Source of the DNA: CAZFBA01 sp964517135
Lineage (GTDB): Bacteria; Cyanobacteriota; Vampirovibrionia; JBFMGH01
Direction of reading: 5' to 3'
Assembly: GCA_964517135.1 (NCBI GenBank)
Contig: CAZFBA010000003.1
Location: 140,863 to 204,862, forward strand
Length of the DNA stretch: 64,000 nt
How positions within the stretch are numbered: position 1 is the first letter of the stretch; every line of letters starts with the position of its first letter. Both the position numbers and the translations under genes were made by a program. This document shows positions 9,255-19,422 of this stretch, piece by piece. A model generated the notes under the pieces. That model was not told the DNA's origin. It was given only the letters and a program-made list of their open reading frames with translations, and ran no database searches.

Positions 9255-10547
9255 CTAGCCAGTCAAAATGCCGGCGATAGTAGCAGACATATAAGATGCC
9301 AGCGTGCCGCAGATAAGGGCTCTTATACCGAGTATAGCCAGGTCTCTTTTTCTTGATGGGGCAATTTCTCCTATACCGCCTATCTGAATAGCTATAGAGC
9401 CAAAATTAGCAAATCCACAAAGGGCAAAAGTAGCTATTACAATGGCTTTATGAGAAAGCACAATATCGGCAGTACCTTCAAGTATGCTGGAAAGTTGCAG
9501 GTAGGCAACAAATTCAGTTGCCACCATCTTTGTGCCCATAAGTCCTGCTACTGCAAGAATATCGCCCTGAGGTACTCCCATAACAAAGGCCATCGGTGCA
9601 AAGATAACCCCTAAAAGTTTATCCAGCTTCAGGTTATTGAGGTCAAGCCCAATAGCGGTAAGATTAAGGCCCATTCCAGCAAGCCCTGATCCGACCAGGC
9701 CCAGAGCCCAGTCAATCATAGCAATAATAGCCAGAAAGCCAATCAGCATAGCAATGACGTTAATAGCAATACGCATACCGTCAGAGCAACCGTGAGCAGC
9801 AGCATCTATTATATTGGATCCTGATTTTTCAACGTGAATTTTAACTTCGCCTTTTGTTTCAGATTCTTTCGTTTCGGGGTAAACAATTTTAGATATAACA
9901 AGAGCCCCGGGGGCAGCCATCAAGCTTGCTGCCAGCAGATATTCTGCCGGTATTCCCATAGAGATATAAACAGCCATAACTCCACCGGCGATACAGGCCA
10001 TTGACCCTGACATAGAAGCAAGCAATTCAGACATAGTCATACCCGGCACATATGGTCTGATCATAATTTGTGCTTCAACCTGCCCTACAAAAATACTTGC
10101 CGCATTGGATAACGCCTCAGACCCGCTAACACCCATCAGCTTAAAGACTATTTTAGCCACTACAGCAACCACTCTTTGCATTATACCCAGATAATATAAA
10201 ATATTTACCAGAGAACATACAAATATAATGGTAGGGGCAATCTTAAAGGCAAATATAAGTCCATTATCAGGACCAAATACCTCGGCCAGAAATTGTGGCT
10301 TGGCCAGTACACCAAAAACAAACTCTGCACCCTGATCAGAGAAGTTCAATAGCATAGATATAAACTGCCCCAGCTTTAAGAAAAGCCACTGACCAATATA
10401 ACTTTTGAGTATAAACAGCGCCAGACACCACTGCAATATCAATCCTACAATGACTAAACGTGGATTTATTGCTTTACGATTATTTGAAAGTGCATAGGCT
10501 ATGCCAAGTATAACTGCTATGCCTATTAAACCCATAAACCTTTCCAA
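9255..10547 (-). CDS. nupC: NupC-family concentrative nucleoside transporter
   Basis: 430 aa, typical length for bacterial CNT proteins, which import nucleosides with H+ or Na+. It has the family layout: N-terminal helices, then the pore region with GQVEAQIMIRPYVPGMTMSEL around residue 155 and the C-terminal half with FAPMAFVMGVPQGD and TEFVAYLQLSSIL, ending with ALCGFANFGSIAIQIGGIGEIAPSRK. These match the conserved EAQ...P and G.FAN.SSI.I..G motifs of CNTs. It is a single gene with a long upstream region that carries an inverted repeat (10584-10629). Confidence 0.93.
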   Translation of the reverse strand: MERFMGLIGIAVILGIAYALSNNRKAINPRLVIVGLILQWCLALFILKSYIGQWLFLKLGQFISMLLNFSDQGAEFVFGVLAKPQFLAEVFGPDNGLIFAFKIAPTIIFVCSLVNILYYLGIMQRVVAVVAKIVFKLMGVSGSEALSNAASIFVGQVEAQIMIRPYVPGMTMSELLASMSGSMACIAGGVMAVYISMGIPAEYLLAASLMAAPGALVISKIVYPETKESETKGEVKIHVEKSGSNIIDAAAHGCSDGMRIAINVIAMLIGFLAIIAMIDWALGLVGSGLAGMGLNLTAIGLDLNNLKLDKLLGVIFAPMAFVMGVPQGDILAVAGLMGTKMVATEFVAYLQLSSILEGTADIVLSHKAIVIATFALCGFANFGSIAIQIGGIGEIAPSRKRDLAILGIRALICGTLASYMSATIAGILTG

Positions 10548-11093
10548 TTTTAATACTCCTAGAAGTTATGTTCCCCGTTAATATGACACATTGAAGATTT
10601 TAGAGTACTATATAATCTATGTTGTGTCAGAATAAAAAAATAATTTCCATTATTATCTTAAAAGCATCCCTTTGGTGTCAGCAAAAATTTATCTTTCTGT
10701 CATAAATATTTAACGTTGTAAATAATGTAGTTTCATTTTTAACACAACTTCAAACCGGCCTCGGCCTATTAAAAGTTAAATATACTGACCGAAAGAACGA
10801 TTTTTAATATTCTTTCTTAAAAACAGTGGGTAGTTTTCTTTTTTTTAAGTATTATGTAAGTAATAAGGCTTTAATAGTATCCTGCATAACCTTTCATAAA
10901 TTCTAACAGGATATAAATATTTGAATCAATAATGCGTGAGCACAGCTGCGAAGCAGCAGGTGAACCCGCCAAAGGCAACCCACCTCATCCCCTCTTTGAA
11001 AGTGTAAGGTGGATTATATAGATGTAAAGGACATAACTAATTATATGAAGTTGTATGATTTAATGTTAATAAGAGATTCAGGAGAAAATATAA
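10548..11093. other. Intergenic, divergent promoter region with inverted repeats
   Basis: 546 bases without a credible gene. TGACACA (10584-10590) and TGTGTCA (10623-10629) form a perfect 7-bp inverted repeat around a TATAAT, close upstream of nupC. Further right there are GCTGC-GAA-GCAGC (10945-10957) and CCACCT...AGGTGG (10980-11012), in a patch clearly richer in GC than its surroundings. No function is shown for these. Confidence 0.6.
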
Positions 11094-14000
11094 ATGAAAA
11101 TGATTAAGTTTTTATATGTATTGGTTATATTAACCCTTGTCATAATAACCGGAACCACAGCTTCTTTCTCTCAAAGCGCCCGAAAAATACTTGAAGTACC
11201 ATACTATATGCAGGATAACGGCCCGGATTGCTGGGCTGCATCGCTATTAATGATAACCAGTGCTGTAAGTCCGAAAACAGACAACAACATACTCAAAGTA
11301 GTCCAGAACGCAGGCGAACAGGACGGTATCGCAACAAGATCTATAGAAGGACACAGTGGTTTCATAGCAGAGGCTACCAGAAGAACCGGTATAGCACCAA
11401 GAACGACAACATACTGGTCAGGTACCAATACTGTATCTTCAATAGCAGGCCATATTAAAAGAATCATAGACAATAACAGGCCGGTTATGTTCTGTTCAAC
11501 TAATGCACTGGGAAGCTCAACAAGTGGACACTGCCTTGTCATAGTTGGCTATGACGGAGATAACACCTTTTATGTTAACGACCCGATAGGCTATGCTAAC
11601 AATATCAATCAGAGAAGGCCATACAGTAAAATATTTACTTCTAATGCCAGCTATGCCGTGGTAGAAATACCTAAAGATATGTCTGCCAACAGAAATCTTG
11701 TTTCTGCCAGAATTATAAACGATGCAATAACTTTTATTAAACCTAAAACCAGTTCATCAAATACTACTTCTATTTCTTACAAACTACATCGTACAAACCC
11801 TGATACATATGTATTTATTGACGATTCAGGAAGCCCTGTAAAGTCAATAGCTTCCGGTTATGACGTTTTATCACTGGAAGAAGGCAGTGCATTTCTTCTT
11901 GCTAACTCTTCAAACAGTTCTAAAACAGTCAAAATAACTGTGGAGATTCAACGAAAAGATAAATCAAAAAAGCTTAAAACTATTACTATGTTTAAAACAT
12001 TGCTGTCCAGTACCAATACTAACCTTGGTAACAGGCTTTCAGACAAGCTGTCAATCTATGAGTTAAGAGATAAGAATAATACTGTTGATTGTGAAATGGT
12101 ATTTACCTTCTCTGATACAGATACAAATAAAATCTATCATAAAGATACCTTCAATTTTAAGCTGGAACCAGATACCACAGAGGTAAAACTCAAAGCAGAA
12201 CAGAAGCAAGATAACCTCTATAAACTGGAAGTTACTTCTGATAACCTGCCAGATCAAATCAAACTCTGTTATACTGTTAAACACAGCAATATAAAGCCTG
12301 ATGAACCTCCATGCACCACTGATAACCCTTTTGAGTATAGATTTGTCAGAGAAGGTTACTACAGTGTAAGCGTTAAGGTCTATCAGCTTGTGCGAACACG
12401 CCTTCTGGAAAAACAGTACGAAACAAAAGAGTTCCTCTTTGGAGAAGCTGAAACCCGTTTAAGGGTAGATAAAGAAGTAAACATCAAATATTCTGAAAAA
12501 GACGGAGAATACTCATTTGAAGCAACGTCTAATATTCCTTTTAATACTGCTGAATGGAAGATTAAAGACTTTAATACCGGACAGATAACAGCATTAAATG
12601 ATAATACTGCCACTATAACACATAAATTTACTGCCGACGGATATTACGATATTACTGTACTTACAAAAGATCCTAAAGATAAGCCTCTTGCAGAATGTAC
12701 AGAAAGAATAGAAGTTAAAGGAGCACAAACAACTGATCAGATTGACGAAGCCTTTAAAAATCGTGATTATAAAACAATTCTCAAATTGATAAGCGGTAAT
12801 AAAAATGCCGAACAGGTGAAAAAAGGTGTTGAATATCTTCATACCATTGCAGATGAATTTCTGACAAAAGATAAAGCCCTGCTGGAAAAGTTTGTTAAAC
12901 TCCAAAGAGAAGATTATCATACATTTCAACAGACTTATGAGAAATATGATCTTGAAAAGAAACAACTGTCACTGGATAATAAAAACGGTAAAAATAATGA
13001 AGCTATAGCCAGTTTAAATAAATGCCTTGATTCACTCTATAAGGCACGTGAAGAGCAGAAAACAAAGATTGAAGATTCTATAAAAGCTATCAATGAAGCG
13101 ATTAATGCCCTTGATGAATATTATTCAAAAATTAATCCTGATGATGACATTACAAAAGAACTGCCACAGGTTTACAGGTTCGATTTAAGCAAAAATATTA
13201 AGTCAAAGCTGGAGTTTGATCCTGATAAAACACTGGAAGCCTATGATTATAAAGCTCTGTGTATTGATGATAGCGCTACCGACGATGATAATGATGTTAA
13301 AGTAACTCTTAAAGCCACTAAAAAGAATGCAAAAGCAAATGAACGTGTTTCATTAACAGCTAAAATAGAAAATGCACCCTGCTCAGGAAATGCCCTCAAG
13401 CTCAGCTGGAGCAATAATGCTGCCGGTATCAGTGGTTTTGACGGAGTATTTGTTGCCAGCACACCCGGTAGCTATTCACCTGCTGTCAGTGCAAGCTGTA
13501 ACGGAAAATCAATTGGGTCAAGTTCCATATCAATAAAAGTCACCGGAGGGGCTACAGGTCAAATAATCGGCCTTGAGGAGAATCAAGTATTTTTTGGCTC
13601 TGAAAAGCTCATTAAACTTCAAACAGATCTAATTAAACCGGCTGAAGTTGATAATAGCTGTAAAAACAATCCTGATAACCCTTTTTGTGTTGATACTACG
13701 CATTCAGGTACAATTAAACCTGTAAATACTGGCAATACAGAGAAAATATTTATACCGGATCCTGATAATGAAGATATAGTGGAACCAGAAGAATTTCCAT
13801 ATCTTGTACGCTGGGATTCAAACAGAAACCTAACCTTTGACCCCCAGGAAATTCAAGGATATTACAATGCTAATTTCAACACCAGAGTGACATTTGACAG
13901 AATTGAAAACCCTGTAAAGATCTGGGCTGAGATACTTCAATATAAAGATGGTAGCTATGAAACAATAGGAGAGTCTGATCTCATAGAAATAGAGGTGATA

Positions 14001-17000
14001 CCACCACAGTTTTCAATGATATTTGATCCCACACAAGATAGAGTTCTTGTAGGAGAGGATGTTACTGTTGCTGTAACAGCAAATCCGCACGTTAAAGATA
14101 GTCTTATCGATTATCGCTGGGTAGAACCCACCAGCAGAAAAGAAATCAGTAATGGCAAAATTTCTTTTAATCCAAAAGATACTAAAACAGTCAATCTACA
14201 CGTCATAGCACGTGTTCCGCACTACGGAGATGTAATAGATGACAATATAAAAGATCAGTTTACTCCTGGAGAACACCTGGTAACAGCACGCCTCATAGGT
14301 CCCAAGTTTGATCAAGACTCTCAAGAATGGAGTACAGCAGACAGAGGACTGGTTACGAAGAAACCAAAACTCGTGACAGGGCAGGCTATACTGGCAGATG
14401 TTACGACACAGGGTATTGAGAAAGAAAATATCAACTACGAATGGAGCTCTAATGAAGGATGCAGCATAGACTCAGTTAGATCAAGTGATGTTGTTACTGT
14501 CAGCAGAAGCACACCGGGTGTATGTACCCTGTCTGTTATAGCCAGAAATAAAGATAAAAACAAACTCGGAAGTGACGAAATTAGTTTCAGTATAGAAGAA
14601 CAAGATTCAGGATTAATAACTCCGCCTGATGACAAAACAAAAGAAGATGACTCCAGGCAAAAACAGGAGCAGGAAGAAGAAAAGCAACGTCAAAATGAAC
14701 AAAAACAACAGGAAGAAAAGAAAAAAGAAGCAAATGAAGCTATAAAAGCCGCTGAAGAAGAGGCAGCTAAAGGCAATTTTGAAGAAGCTGTCAGGCAGGC
14801 TGATAAAGCTGCCGAACTGGATCCTGATAATACTACAATAACAGAAACATTAATTGCTATAAAAGAAAAACAGAAAGAAACTTCTATTAGGATAGAAGAA
14901 ATTGAGGATCACATCAAAAACGAAGATTTTGAAGAGGCAAAAAAAGAAATTGCACAAGTAGAAAGCAATTTGCCGGGCAGCTCTGTTTCAAAAGACCTGA
15001 AAGAAAAGCTCTCAACGGCAAAAAATAGCTTTATACAGAAATCAACTGAAAATTCAAAAGCTAATATTAAAAAAGGTCAGCTAGAAGAAGCTATTAAAAG
15101 TCTGGAAAAAGCAAGCCAGCTTGACCCTGATAATAAGGAACTTAAAGACCTTTTAACCAAAACCAGGCAGGATAAACAGAAAATTTCCGGGTTAAATGAG
15201 CAGTTCCAAAAAGCTATGAACGAAGGAGATTATGTTAAGGCTGATAAAATACTAAAGGAAATGAAGACAATCAGTCATTATGATCCTGAAGTTCAGTCAG
15301 CAAATACTTCTTTAAGCAAACAATCATTCACTAAGCGTGCTGAATTGACCAATGAACTAAATAATATTAATAAGCTGGCTGGCCAAGGTAATATAGAACA
15401 GGCTATATCGAAGGCAGAAACACTTCTTACAGAAGCTCAAAAAGTAAACTATGGTGAAGGAATTACGGCTGATGCCAGAAGCCTGTTAAATGATCTTAAA
15501 AATAAAAAATCTATGTGCGATAGATACATAGCTGAAGCTGAAAGACTAATAGCAGAAGGCTATTATGATAATGCTAAAACATATTTAGACAGTGCAAGAA
15601 CAGCTTTACCAAAATATAAACCTGTTTTAGACCTGGAAGCAAAACTGAACGAGATATTTAATAAGAGAAATGCAATATTAGCAAAGCAAAAAGAGCTGAT
15701 TCAACAGGCCAATGATGAAATTCGTATCTGCAACTATGATCAGGCTGCAGACCTTGCAAATCAAGCTAAAGCCCTGAACCCTGATAATAAGGATATTGAA
15801 ATAGCAGCCTATAATGTTAATAATAAGCACACAATTTTCATGCAGGATGTAGACAGGGCAAGATTATTATTTGATAGAGGTGATATTGATCTTGCCAAAA
15901 AGGAATTGACCAAGCATGCTTCTTATTGTTCTGATAACAGTGCTTATATTGCTGTCAACGATATGATAGATAACTATTATCAGTCTAAAAATAATGAGTT
16001 AGCAGCTAAAATAGCTGAACTTAAAGCATTATTGAATGCCAGAGAGTATACAAAAGTTTCTGATCTCGCAAAAGAGGTCAGAAGTCAATATTCTCCTATC
16101 GGGCAGCAGCAACTGGATATAAATGAACTGGAATCTCAGGCAATTAAGAAACTAAGCAATAAAAAAGGAGCCATAAATTACTTTAATATAGCTCAGACAC
16201 ACTTTATACAGTATAACTATGAAGGCTGCCTCAAGCAATTAGACATACTTGATAACCAGTATCCTGATTGCTGGGAACCTTCAGATGAATGGCCTGACCG
16301 TATAGCTGCTCTGAGAGCTGATGCCAGAGAAAAATTAAACAGGGTTAACATTTTGACCCCACAGGTTAAAAAAGCTGTTGAAAGCAGCAATTTAACCCTA
16401 AATGACCTTAAAAAAGCCTATGAGCAAAGTTTAGAACTATGTAGTTTAAGCCCAAATGATCTTAACTATAGTTCATACAGAAATACACTTCAACTTAAAC
16501 TTTCTCAGGCAGAGCAAAGATCCAGTCAGGAAATTGCTAAAGCCTACAGTGAATTTAAAAAAGCTGAGGATGCTTACAATCTGAATAAATTAGGTGAGGC
16601 TGTCAGGATATTCGGAGAAACTTTTGAGAAATATGACAGCATTCTGGATAAAAATGACCCTCAATATAAGCATTATAAAGCAGCAGCACAAAATGCTCTA
16701 TCTGCTTATGATTCTTATGAAAAGTTTACACGTGATTACAATGATGTATTGAGTTCTTTTGAGGGAGAATTTGATATTAAAAAACTGAATAAAAACTTTC
16801 TGAAAAGGTTACGAGAAGCCATATACACTATAATAACTATCTCACCGAATAAACAGCTTGCCAGACAAACTTTTGGAAATCAATTAGAAACAAGTGCAAA
16901 TCAGTTTGAAAATCTGATGAAACAACAGATTGATCAGTGTAAAATAGCACCGCTAAGCAAAACAAAGAATGAGATTATTGATATATGTACGCTGGCAAAC

Positions 17001-18248
17001 CAGTTTGACCCGGATGACAATGAAGTACAAAACATCTTAAAACGAGCACGCTCAACAACAGATAGTTACACAACATCAGCTACTTCAAAGCCTTCAACAC
17101 CTTCTGTATATTCTCCACCATCAGAAACAAAAATATCTGATAATGGAAATATTGCAGGCTGCGGATTTACAGATACAGCCAGGTTTGCAATACAAAGACC
17201 AAGTGCTGTAAACAAAATAGAAGTATGGTATAAATGGGAGGAGAATCAAACCTCTCTACCATACCTGTTTCACGAACCTTCAGGGAATGTGGTTCGAGGA
17301 GTATTCACCAGAACAGGCTGTGACCCTTACCAGAAGAGCTGGTGCACAGGTTCTGACAACTTGAATAAAGTGCTTCAACCCGGCAATTATGCTGTTACAG
17401 TTCAACCAGGAAGGATCTGTCAGAATTCAGGTACCGGGGGCAACGGCACCATAAGAGTATACGCAGGGCCATTTACGCAGAAAAAACCTGATAGTTATGT
17501 TCCTCCTGTTGCTTCATCTCAAGCAAAAGCTTCTACCCCCTATACTCAAACTTCTGGCGCACCTTTTGATGGTCATTACAGGGGTACATGTAGAATTTAC
17601 AGCGCAACAGGAAACTGTACTATAACCCTTGACATCAAAAACAATTCTGTAAGTGGCGCTATCAACGCTACCATTGAAGGTGATAACGTAACAGGAAGAT
17701 TTTCAGGTAAAGTAACTCCGCCCGGTCCTCAGTACAGCCAGGCATCAGCTCCTGTTAATGCAACTATTACCAGTGGTACAATAAAGGACAATACACTTAA
17801 TACTACGGTAAGCTTTACAGGTAAACTTAAAGGTACTGTCTATACCAAAATTAATAAGGCCAGTGGAGATATAAGCATAATTGTTAGCGGGTCATCAGGT
17901 GGGCCTAAAGGAGAATGGCAGGTATTTAAACAGGGAACTTCTGTATCCACTGCTACAAGTAAACCTGTTCAATCTGCACCAAAGCAAATATCAGTTATTT
18001 TTCAAAATTATTCATCAATGCCGGTTCATTTCTACGCTGCAAACGGAAGCTGTGCACCTAACAACAAAGTATTATCAGGAGGAAGAAAACAGCTTAACCT
18101 TAAAGCATCTTCTATGGCAACATCTTTACACATAGGCAGAAATGGTCAAACAATAGGCACAATTAATTTACCGTTAACCGGTCTGTCTAATGGCCAGCAA
18201 GTCTATTTAATACTGGATAAAAACGGCAGGTTTTACCGATCGAGGTAG
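11094..18248 (+). CDS. Giant secreted protein: papain-fold (C39-like) peptidase head, Ig-like and TPR-like regions
   Basis: 2384 aa. A signal peptide or anchor spans residues 1-27. Residues 30-200 form a C39-like papain-fold peptidase: Cys46 in GPDCWAAS, His146 in SGHCLVIVGYDG and Asp163 in VNDP are plausible catalytic residues. Residues about 210-1180 are beta-rich with PKD/Ig-like stretches. A highly charged Lys/Glu/Gln segment (about 1185-1220) leads into TPR-like repeats to about 1990, for example AVRQADKAAELDPDN, AIKSLEKASQLDPDN and AADLANQAKALNPDN. The end (about 2010-2384) is Ser/Thr/Pro-linked beta domains. AGGAG precedes the ATG. It is a single-gene unit, probably at the cell surface. 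A self-processing or peptide-cleaving role is possible; the target is unknown. Confidence 0.88.
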   Translation: MKMIKFLYVLVILTLVIITGTTASFSQSARKILEVPYYMQDNGPDCWAASLLMITSAVSPKTDNNILKVVQNAGEQDGIATRSIEGHSGFIAEATRRTGIAPRTTTYWSGTNTVSSIAGHIKRIIDNNRPVMFCSTNALGSSTSGHCLVIVGYDGDNTFYVNDPIGYANNINQRRPYSKIFTSNASYAVVEIPKDMSANRNLVSARIINDAITFIKPKTSSSNTTSISYKLHRTNPDTYVFIDDSGSPVKSIASGYDVLSLEEGSAFLLANSSNSSKTVKITVEIQRKDKSKKLKTITMFKTLLSSTNTNLGNRLSDKLSIYELRDKNNTVDCEMVFTFSDTDTNKIYHKDTFNFKLEPDTTEVKLKAEQKQDNLYKLEVTSDNLPDQIKLCYTVKHSNIKPDEPPCTTDNPFEYRFVREGYYSVSVKVYQLVRTRLLEKQYETKEFLFGEAETRLRVDKEVNIKYSEKDGEYSFEATSNIPFNTAEWKIKDFNTGQITALNDNTATITHKFTADGYYDITVLTKDPKDKPLAECTERIEVKGAQTTDQIDEAFKNRDYKTILKLISGNKNAEQVKKGVEYLHTIADEFLTKDKALLEKFVKLQREDYHTFQQTYEKYDLEKKQLSLDNKNGKNNEAIASLNKCLDSLYKAREEQKTKIEDSIKAINEAINALDEYYSKINPDDDITKELPQVYRFDLSKNIKSKLEFDPDKTLEAYDYKALCIDDSATDDDNDVKVTLKATKKNAKANERVSLTAKIENAPCSGNALKLSWSNNAAGISGFDGVFVASTPGSYSPAVSASCNGKSIGSSSISIKVTGGATGQIIGLEENQVFFGSEKLIKLQTDLIKPAEVDNSCKNNPDNPFCVDTTHSGTIKPVNTGNTEKIFIPDPDNEDIVEPEEFPYLVRWDSNRNLTFDPQEIQGYYNANFNTRVTFDRIENPVKIWAEILQYKDGSYETIGESDLIEIEVIPPQFSMIFDPTQDRVLVGEDVTVAVTANPHVKDSLIDYRWVEPTSRKEISNGKISFNPKDTKTVNLHVIARVPHYGDVIDDNIKDQFTPGEHLVTARLIGPKFDQDSQEWSTADRGLVTKKPKLVTGQAILADVTTQGIEKENINYEWSSNEGCSIDSVRSSDVVTVSRSTPGVCTLSVIARNKDKNKLGSDEISFSIEEQDSGLITPPDDKTKEDDSRQKQEQEEEKQRQNEQKQQEEKKKEANEAIKAAEEEAAKGNFEEAVRQADKAAELDPDNTTITETLIAIKEKQKETSIRIEEIEDHIKNEDFEEAKKEIAQVESNLPGSSVSKDLKEKLSTAKNSFIQKSTENSKANIKKGQLEEAIKSLEKASQLDPDNKELKDLLTKTRQDKQKISGLNEQFQKAMNEGDYVKADKILKEMKTISHYDPEVQSANTSLSKQSFTKRAELTNELNNINKLAGQGNIEQAISKAETLLTEAQKVNYGEGITADARSLLNDLKNKKSMCDRYIAEAERLIAEGYYDNAKTYLDSARTALPKYKPVLDLEAKLNEIFNKRNAILAKQKELIQQANDEIRICNYDQAADLANQAKALNPDNKDIEIAAYNVNNKHTIFMQDVDRARLLFDRGDIDLAKKELTKHASYCSDNSAYIAVNDMIDNYYQSKNNELAAKIAELKALLNAREYTKVSDLAKEVRSQYSPIGQQQLDINELESQAIKKLSNKKGAINYFNIAQTHFIQYNYEGCLKQLDILDNQYPDCWEPSDEWPDRIAALRADAREKLNRVNILTPQVKKAVESSNLTLNDLKKAYEQSLELCSLSPNDLNYSSYRNTLQLKLSQAEQRSSQEIAKAYSEFKKAEDAYNLNKLGEAVRIFGETFEKYDSILDKNDPQYKHYKAAAQNALSAYDSYEKFTRDYNDVLSSFEGEFDIKKLNKNFLKRLREAIYTIITISPNKQLARQTFGNQLETSANQFENLMKQQIDQCKIAPLSKTKNEIIDICTLANQFDPDDNEVQNILKRARSTTDSYTTSATSKPSTPSVYSPPSETKISDNGNIAGCGFTDTARFAIQRPSAVNKIEVWYKWEENQTSLPYLFHEPSGNVVRGVFTRTGCDPYQKSWCTGSDNLNKVLQPGNYAVTVQPGRICQNSGTGGNGTIRVYAGPFTQKKPDSYVPPVASSQAKASTPYTQTSGAPFDGHYRGTCRIYSATGNCTITLDIKNNSVSGAINATIEGDNVTGRFSGKVTPPGPQYSQASAPVNATITSGTIKDNTLNTTVSFTGKLKGTVYTKINKASGDISIIVSGSSGGPKGEWQVFKQGTSVSTATSKPVQSAPKQISVIFQNYSSMPVHFYAANGSCAPNNKVLSGGRKQLNLKASSMATSLHIGRNGQTIGTINLPLTGLSNGQQVYLILDKNGRFYRSR

Positions 18249-18260
18249 GCTACAAATACG

Positions 18261-18482
18261 TTACTCATATATATGTTTACTAATCACAATTATGGCTGAA
18301 TTGATATTTGTAACTTCAGAGGGGCCTGCAAGAATGCTTTCAAAGAGAGATTGTTCTATTGTAATACCAGCGCAGTAATATCAGGGGCAAGGCTCAACGG
18401 CAATAAAAGTGATCTGATTTGCCAGACGACTTCTCTCAACTTCCAATATAAAAACGCCAAAAGGTGCATGAAATAAGGAAAG
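18261..18482 (-). pseudogene. Protein-like frame broken by a stop (possible gene remnant)
   Basis: Reading the minus strand gives a continuous, well-balanced peptide, LFHAPFGVFILEVERSRLAN then QITFIAVEPCP, a TGA stop (18381-18383), then YYCAGITIEQSLFESILAGP and SEVTNINSAIIVISKHIYE up to a stop at 18261. No good start codon or ribosome site is seen. It looks like the remains of a gene, but I cannot name a parent family and chance is not excluded. Confidence 0.25.
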
Positions 18483-18600
18483 TTTATTTTTTTAGGGCAC
18501 TTCATTTGCCTCAAAAAAAATTTTCCAGCTATTATTGATTCTTAGCGATCTACTACATTTGTCTTATCGTAAGTCAGGAGAAACCTCCGCTGGCAGCCAT

Positions 18601-18630
18601 CCCCTAAGCCCCCTGTGAGGGGGTTGGGGG
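18601..18630. repeat. GC-rich hairpin CCCC..CCCCC/GGGGG..GGGGG
   Basis: CCCC (18601-18604), TAAG, CCCCC (18609-18613), loop TGTGA, GGGGG (18619-18623), TT, GGGGG (18626-18630). It stands out in AT-rich surroundings and has no T-run, so it is not a typical terminator. Confidence 0.5.
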
Positions 18631-18945
18631 TTGATCTCAATATGAGATGATATTTTTATCTACCTTTCTTTAAAATACAATTGTTAAAAATACGCCAGAT
18701 TTCTTAATATAAGTTTATTTCTGATTACCAGAAACGTAAAATTTTATTACTTCGATTTTCCAAAAAAAAATATGTTTTTAATGCATCTTTTTGTGATAAA
18801 TAGTAATAATATAATAAATTTCTCTTATTGCTATTATATTTTTACTATTAAATCGATTATAAACTCTTTATAAGGTTACCATTGAAATTGTCTATAATAT
18901 ATTGTACAGGTAATAATAAGAAAGATTATTTTCGGGCGTTTTAAT

Positions 18946-19422
18946 TTGAAAAATACTGATATCAGAAGAATTTTACACTTATCGGGTCTGAGCCTGATAG
19001 AAGTACTAATATCATTGCTGTTACTATCGGTTGTAGCAGCATTCGTTGCTCTTTCTATCCCTACATCTGCGGGTCTTTCAACTGCTACTGATGATATGGA
19101 AATTACTACGGCACTGGCACAGAAATACATTGAAGATGTCAAAGTTGCTTATACTAACGATACACAAAAGTTTAAAGATCTTCAAAATGGTACTATTAGT
19201 TCGACTGAGCCTATAACAATTGAATCAAAACATACTAATAACAATGAATATTCTTTAACGGCAAACACACAACAACTGGGCTTCGTTGACATAAATGGAG
19301 AAACTGTTTTAAGCCTTTTTGAGCTCACTGTTACCGTTGCCCCTATTGCAAATGGTTCTCCTGATTTAGACTCTAGCCAGGCGGTCACTATAACAGCAAC
19401 CGTCAGAAGAGGTAGTAATTGA
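18946..19422 (+). CDS. Type IV pilin-like minor pseudopilin (PilV/GspI-like position)
   Basis: 158 aa. A prepilin motif, G then LSLIEVLISLLLLSVVAAFV, follows a basic leader of about 14 residues; the glycine before the cut and Glu at mature position 5 are present. The rest is a short, Thr-rich beta-type head. No ATG lies in frame upstream; the likely start is TTG at 18946, which has only a weak ribosome site. The next gene overlaps its stop codon (TTGA), so translation is coupled. Such minor pilins form the tip of type IV pili or type II secretion pseudopili and need a prepilin peptidase, not seen here. Confidence 0.8.
   Translation: MKNTDIRRILHLSGLSLIEVLISLLLLSVVAAFVALSIPTSAGLSTATDDMEITTALAQKYIEDVKVAYTNDTQKFKDLQNGTISSTEPITIESKHTNNNEYSLTANTQQLGFVDINGETVLSLFELTVTVAPIANGSPDLDSSQAVTITATVRRGSN

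Larger units (their letters stand above)
18249..18945. other. Intergenic region with decayed frame and hairpins
   Basis: 697 bases. The left part holds a protein-like minus-strand frame with an internal stop (18261-18482). The middle holds a GC-rich hairpin at 18601-18630 and the palindrome ATCTCA-ATA-TGAGAT (18634-18648). The right part is AT-rich and must hold the pilin operon promoter. Confidence 0.6.

Noticed and set aside
18601..18630. Terminator of the giant gene
   Set aside because: The G/C hairpin has no T-run and lies about 350 bases after the stop.
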